This document shows, one piece after another, positions 59,041 through 64,000 of a stretch of DNA of 64,000 nt. The DNA is taken from the NCBI GenBank assembly GCA_031472005.1, contig PZJY01000010.1:682001-746000 (forward strand), read 5' to 3'. The notes below the pieces were generated by a model. The model was not told where the DNA came from, ran no database searches, and was given only the letters and a program-made list of their open reading frames with translations. Numbering within the stretch: position 1 is the stretch's first letter; every line of letters begins with the position of its first letter. Position numbers and translations under genes: made by a program. The DNA comes from Tetracladium setigerum. Taxonomy: Eukaryota; Ascomycota; Leotiomycetes; Helotiales.

Positions 59041-59779
59041 AAATATAATACTTACTTAAAATTATATACTTATTATACTTTATATTTATTATTACTTATT
59101 TAATATTATATAATTTTACCTTAAGGTTATAATTATTATTAATTAATAATTACTTATAATTATAAAATAATTAAGAATATAATTAAAAAGAAGAGACGCC
59201 TTATACAAAGTTAATACTTATCTCTCGCCCAAGTTTAATTACGGATTCGTATAAAAGTATATTAAGGGATTTTCTTTCTATTATATTAAGATTTTTAAGG
59301 ATTATATAAAGTTCTCTTAATACTTATTATTTAAAAACTTTTATTTAATAAGAAGAAAAATAACTCTCGTATAATCTTCGTCTATTACAAGGATAATATA
59401 TTATATAATTAAGAATATAATTTATTTTAATAACTTATAAAGCCTTATCTATTAAACAAAGCTATTAAGTATTATATAATAAATTAAACCCTCTTAAATT
59501 AATAATTGTATTATATAACTAATAAGATATTATTATTAAATCCCTTAATACTATACGAATTAAACTTAAAAACTTAAGGATAAATATTTAATATAAATAA
59601 TAAGATAAACCTTATAAAAGTCGAAGTAAATAATTATATTACTTAAATTATTATATAATTTAAAGTTAAAGAATACCTCGGTATATAACTTTAAGAAGAA
59701 TTTTAAAAGAGCTTTAAGGATTAAATTAAAGAGAATTTTAACCTTAATATAAAAAACCTAAAGAAGGATCTTTATATAT

Positions 59780-59990
59780 ATTGTTGATTATCAGGATGTT
59801 TACCCTTATGATACCTGAAGTCAGTATATATTAGTCACGTGGATATCTTAATAAGTCATCTAGCGTATTCGGTCCCTCATTATAAATAGCTTGCACTTAG
59901 AACATTACCTATGGAATCATTATACTTATAAACTATTATATTATATTACTTAAATGCCTTAAATGTGATTAATATATATAATTTATAGGT
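59780..59990 (+). mobile_element. Candidate 5' LTR of a degraded Copia-like element
   Basis: Begins TGTTGATTATCAGGATG, includes the promoter-like TTATAAATAGC, and is followed at about 59,986 by AGGTTATCGAGCCCCGG. That sequence resembles the primer-binding region right after the 5' LTR of fungal Copia elements. The AT-rich sequence to about 60,980 would then be gag-like interior. Confidence 0.4.
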
Positions 59991-60984
59991 TATCGAGCCC
60001 CGGTTACGCTATTAATGTATTCGAAGTATTATTATTATCTCTTCGAGTTACTTTTAAGTTAATATTGCTATTCGGTTAGTAATTATCGAAGTGCTACTTG
60101 TTTATCGACCTCGAAATTCGTCCCTTATAATCGCGACGCGTTACCTTTTAAGTGCTAACTCCGATACGAATCTATAAATTTACGGCGAAAATAGCGCGTT
60201 CTTATTTATTAAAACCTTTACTTTATACTTAATTACGAGACTTTAAGTAACTTTTTAATATTAGTTTAATATAATGCTCTTTAGTTATTATAATAAGCGA
60301 TTTTATATTAATCTTAATAAATAGCTAGAGATTACGAGGTTTAAAGAATTATAATAAGTGGAAGAGATATATAATAAATATTTTAAATCTTAATAAGGTT
60401 ATTAAATAACTAGATCCTTTTATTAAAAAGGTTCCGAGACTTATTATTAAGATTATCGAATTATCCTCCGAATCCTCCTTATTAAAAGTTATTATTATTA
60501 AGCCTTCCGAGGTAGAATGGGAAAGATATAAGAAGTAAAAGGAAGGAGATATATATGTAAAGGTCCTTGTACGAAAGAATTATAAGGAAATATTAACTAC
60601 TCTTATCACCGATTATAATACGGCTCGGGATATATAATCTATTTTATAAAAGTAATATAAAGGATATATATATATTATATTATAATTTATTTCAAAGGAC
60701 TACGTCGGAATTAAATATAAGAACTTTAAGAGTTTAAAAGCTTTTATTATTATATTTAAGTAAAATAAAGATAAGCTTCGTATTATAAAACGAAATATTT
60801 ATTTTAACTTAAAATTTATATATTTTAATATAACTTTAAATAAAGCTTAGCTAATATAGGCTTCTCGTTAAAGAGTTAATTCCCGATTAAATAATTATAT
60901 TATAATATTAAAGCTTCTTATTATAGATATTACGGATAAAGTAAGATTAATATTACCTTAAAAGGTTAAGGGATTTACTTTTGT

Positions 60985-61580
60985 TAAATATTATTAATTT
61001 AATAAGTGATAATAATCACCTAAATTAGTTATTTAATCCCTTTATCGGATATTTTATCCTATTAAGGCTTTACGATAATGGTTGCAACCCTTTCGGCTCT
61101 AACAGCTTGAATTGGCTTAAATAGCTTTATTGATTTATAATCAAGCCGACTTACTTATGAGTCATAAACGTTATTTAGTACGGACTAAAATTACTCCGTC
61201 TTACTTATTAAGTAATATTAATCGGATTCTTATTATGCCGTCTTATATTTGAGGGATTTTAATCGGATTTAATAAGGCCGGCTTATTTCTAAGTTATATT
61301 AGTGTTTTAATCGGGATTTTAATTTATCCGTCTTATTATTTAACTAATAATTCGTACTTTTAGTATATCGGATTGAGCCGATACTATCGGATTCTACCGA
61401 TTCACTATCATTATATAAATCACTAGGATTCCCTTAAGGATATCTCTTTTAATCAAGCACATTAAACACTCTTATGATCACCTGATCACTTCCACTGCAC
61501 TTTGAATCACTTAAATCACTTAATTCACTTAAATCACTTATATTATCATTTATCTGATTTCAACATATATATTATTACGC
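60985..61580 (+). mobile_element. Candidate LTR of a second, possibly nested, element
   Basis: Starts TGTTAAATATT, is visibly less AT-rich than its flanks from about 61,060 to 61,560, and has short internal direct repeats of TTAAATCACTTA/TTCACTTAAATCACTT at about 61,507-61,545. Copia pol remains lie downstream in the same orientation. Its position inside the interior of the preceding element suggests nesting. The matching 3' LTR would be outside the window. Confidence 0.4.
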
Positions 61581-63900
61581 CGCGAACTACTTAAGAATAA
61601 AATTATTTGCTCCTTAAATGTACGATTCGATAAAGGAGGCTATATTAATAAGCCTTTATTATACGAAGAAGAGCTTAATTATTATAAAGTTAATACTTAA
61701 GGGAATAATTTTAATAATTTAAATAAATAACTATCCTCTCTTAATTAAACGTTATTTAACTTTATTAATTTGAATAAATAAAGTAACTCCGAACTTAAAT
61801 AAATATAGGATAATTTAGAAATACATAATAATAATTATAAACTTCTTAAGGATAATTTAGTTACTTATTAAAACGATTTTAAGTTAATCATAATTAAAAG
61901 TATATTTAATAATAATAAATCTAATTAATTAAAGGCTTTTTTAAAGTTATTTAGCTAATTAAAAGTAAAGGATTCTTTATTTAAAGAGGAGCCGGTCGTA
62001 CCTAAATATCGTGGTCGCTCGCTTAAATTAAAGAATAAGTTAAAGGAAGCCTAATTATTAATATATAAGAATTTATTTAAGAGAGTTACCCGTTCTTAAG
62101 TAAAGCTTTCGGCTCTAGCTACTTCCTTTATATACTCCGTTAATATAAAATTTAATGAATATAATACGCTTACTTATTATTAAACTCCGGATAATTAAAG
62201 TCTAAGCGTATATTATTTAACTAAGTATAAGCCTCTTTTTTTTTCTTCTTAATATTTAACTCTTTTACTCTTCCTTTTATTAACCTTACTATTATTAAAG
62301 AGGTTATAAGATCCTTAAATTAATTAAAGTAATAAGTAACTGAAAAATTTAAGCGCATATCTTTATAAAAGATAAGTATATAGTTTATTATTAAGAGTAT
62401 ATTTATACTTAAGTCTATTATTCTATTAAGTTATTATATATATAAAACTAAGCGAAATTAAGATTATCTTATTATTAAATAAAAGGTTAAATAAGTCGTT
62501 AAGGGTATAAGTAAGAATTTAATCGCGATTTTAATTAGACTTTTATAAGAGTTTATATTATAACTTCTTAAAAGAGTATTATCGTATTAGCTACTATATT
62601 TAATCTCGAGATTAATTAATACGATATTAACGTTATATTCTTATATTTTAAAATCGATAAGGATATCTACGTTAAGTTATTATATAATTAAGAAGACTCT
62701 AATAGTTATTAAGTTAATATTAAGGAGTATATTTATAAGTTAAATAAGGGTCTTTACGACTTAAAGTAAGCTCCTCGTCTATAATAGAAGACGCTTACAA
62801 AGGGACTCTCTTAATTAGATTATCTCCCTTATCCTAATAATTAATACGTATTTTATAATAAATCGATTAGAATTATTATCGCTATATATATTAATAATAT
62901 ACTTATCGTTAAGGGGATAAATTTAAGATATCCGACCTTAAGAGTTAACTTAAACGAATTTTCAATATCGAGGATCTTAAACTTATTAATTACTTTATTA
63001 AAGTCCGTATCACTCGTTAAAGTTTTAATATAAAGAAGATTATAACTTTAATATAAGACTCGTATATCGATAAGATTCTTAAGCGATTTAATATAATAAA
63101 GTATAAGCTAATAAGTATATTAATAGCCGATAGATTCTTAACTTACTTAATTCTATTTGCCGGTATTACATTATTTAATAAAGTAAAGCTATATTAATAG
63201 TTAATCGGCTTATTTATTTACCTTCTTTCCTACTCTCGACCGGATATCTCCTTTCCAGTCGGCGCTCTTTCTTAATATCTTAATAATCCTTCTCTTAATT
63301 ATATCACCGGTGGTGTAAAGCGCGTTCTAAGATATCTTAAGGGTATTAAATACCTTAAAACTTAATTTATTAATATAATAAATAACTCCTTTACCGTACT
63401 CTCTAGCTTTACCGATTTAAATTATACTAATAATTATTAAACGAGAAAGTTATTCTTAAATAATATTTAATTCTTTAAGGGTAAAGTTATAAGCTCTTTA
63501 TTTAAGCGATAGAATTTTATATCGCTATCTATTATAAATGCCAAATATTACGCTCTAATTTAAGCTATTCGCGATATTATTTAGCACGATCGATTATTAA
63601 GAGAGATCGGCTATTATAATTTAGACCTCGAGTTAATTTATATCTATAATAATAATTAAGGCGCTCTAGCTCTTATTAAGAATCCTAAATTCTATTAGTG
63701 TACTAAGTACATCGACGTTCGCTATTACTTTATTAAAGATTATATTAAGGATAAGATTATTTAATTATATTATATTCTAAGTAATTAGAATATAACTAAT
63801 AGCCTTACTAATGCTCTTGATATTATTAAATTTACCGAATTCGTTATTCCTTTAAGGATAAAGATTATTAATATTACTACTTAACAATATTAAATCTTAA
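61581..63900 (+). mobile_element. Copia-type retrotransposon interior (RT and RNase H remains)
   Basis: In one plus-strand frame, interrupted by many stops, the Copia reverse-transcriptase block LNKGLYDLK (62740-62766) is followed by APRLW and TIAIYINN-type sequence. The catalytic site reads Y-I-N-N at 62887-62898, where family members have Y-V-D-D: GTT-GAT-GAT has become ATT-AAT-AAT. The C-terminal RNase H end, YIDVRYYFIKDYIKDKII, lies at about 63,706-63,765. LTR to RT is only about 1.2 kb, too short for complete gag, protease and integrase, so an internal deletion is likely. Inactive. Confidence 0.75.
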
Positions 63901-64000
63901 TAGTGCTTATTTAAGGGTACCTCTTTAACGCGTTTATTAATGCTTTTATACTCTCTTTTACATTCCTTTTACCTTTCCTTTTAAGCCTATTAAGGCTCTT

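Larger units (their letters stand above)
57780..64000. repeat. RIP-type AT-rich, gene-free block of retrotransposon remains
   Basis: Over six kilobases made mostly of A and T with very frequent TA steps and stop codons in every frame. No intact coding sequence. Recognisable contents are LTR-like segments and Copia pol remains (separate entries). The abrupt compositional edge and the mutated retroelements match the known outcome of repeat-induced point mutation in Pezizomycotina. The block continues past the window's right end. Confidence 0.85.

Noticed and set aside
59986..60005. tRNA-like fragment GGTTATCGAGCCCCGG
   Set aside because: Fits a retrotransposon primer-binding region; no cloverleaf can be drawn around it.

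Overview
The window looks like nuclear DNA of a filamentous ascomycete (Pezizomycotina; Leotiomycetes or a close relative is my guess, not shown by the sequence). The reasons are short introns (about 45-145 nt) with GT..AG ends and CTAAC/CTGAC-type branch sites, Zn2Cys6 and bZIP regulators, LaeA/UMTA-type methyltransferases, a cutinase, a full-length ABC-B pump, and an AT-rich block that looks mutated by repeat-induced point mutation (RIP) and holds Copia retrotransposon remains. All gene models were spliced by hand from conserved protein frames and splice signals.

Layout. 1-20.5 kb is a conserved housekeeping block: a Zn2Cys6 regulator with a collagen-like repeat, proteasome subunit alpha-5 (PUP2), gamma-tubulin complex component 2, the rRNA methyltransferase RRP8, the ubiquitin-receptor protease DDI1, an AANAT-like GNAT acetyltransferase and the 60S assembly GTPase NOG1. 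20.5-57.5 kb is sparser accessory DNA: two LaeA-like methyltransferases, a BBE-like FAD oxidase, a trans-enoyl-reductase-like MDR, an SDR, a bZIP/DUF3425 regulator, an NmrA-like protein, a cutinase, a P450 divergent from a LaeA-like gene, a small GPI-type secreted protein, a cryptic 97-aa gene and an ABC transporter. Transposon fragments, two sugar-transporter pseudogenes and a pair of direct repeats lie among them. 57.8-64 kb is a gene-free AT-rich block of at least two Copia-type elements with stops throughout and both catalytic aspartates of the reverse transcriptase changed to asparagine.

The accessory genes resemble parts of specialised-metabolism clusters (regulators, redox enzymes, P450, exporter), but no polyketide, peptide or terpene backbone enzyme is visible, so no complete pathway can be claimed.

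The most striking global pattern is that nine otherwise well-conserved genes need exactly one extra base at one or more places to stay in frame (11 sites). All are single-base deficits, mostly in G/C/T runs of 3-5. Essential genes (PUP2, NOG1) are included, so consensus-assembly deletions are far more likely than eleven real mutations. Read every frameshift noted below in that light. I recognised no tRNA, rRNA or CRISPR.
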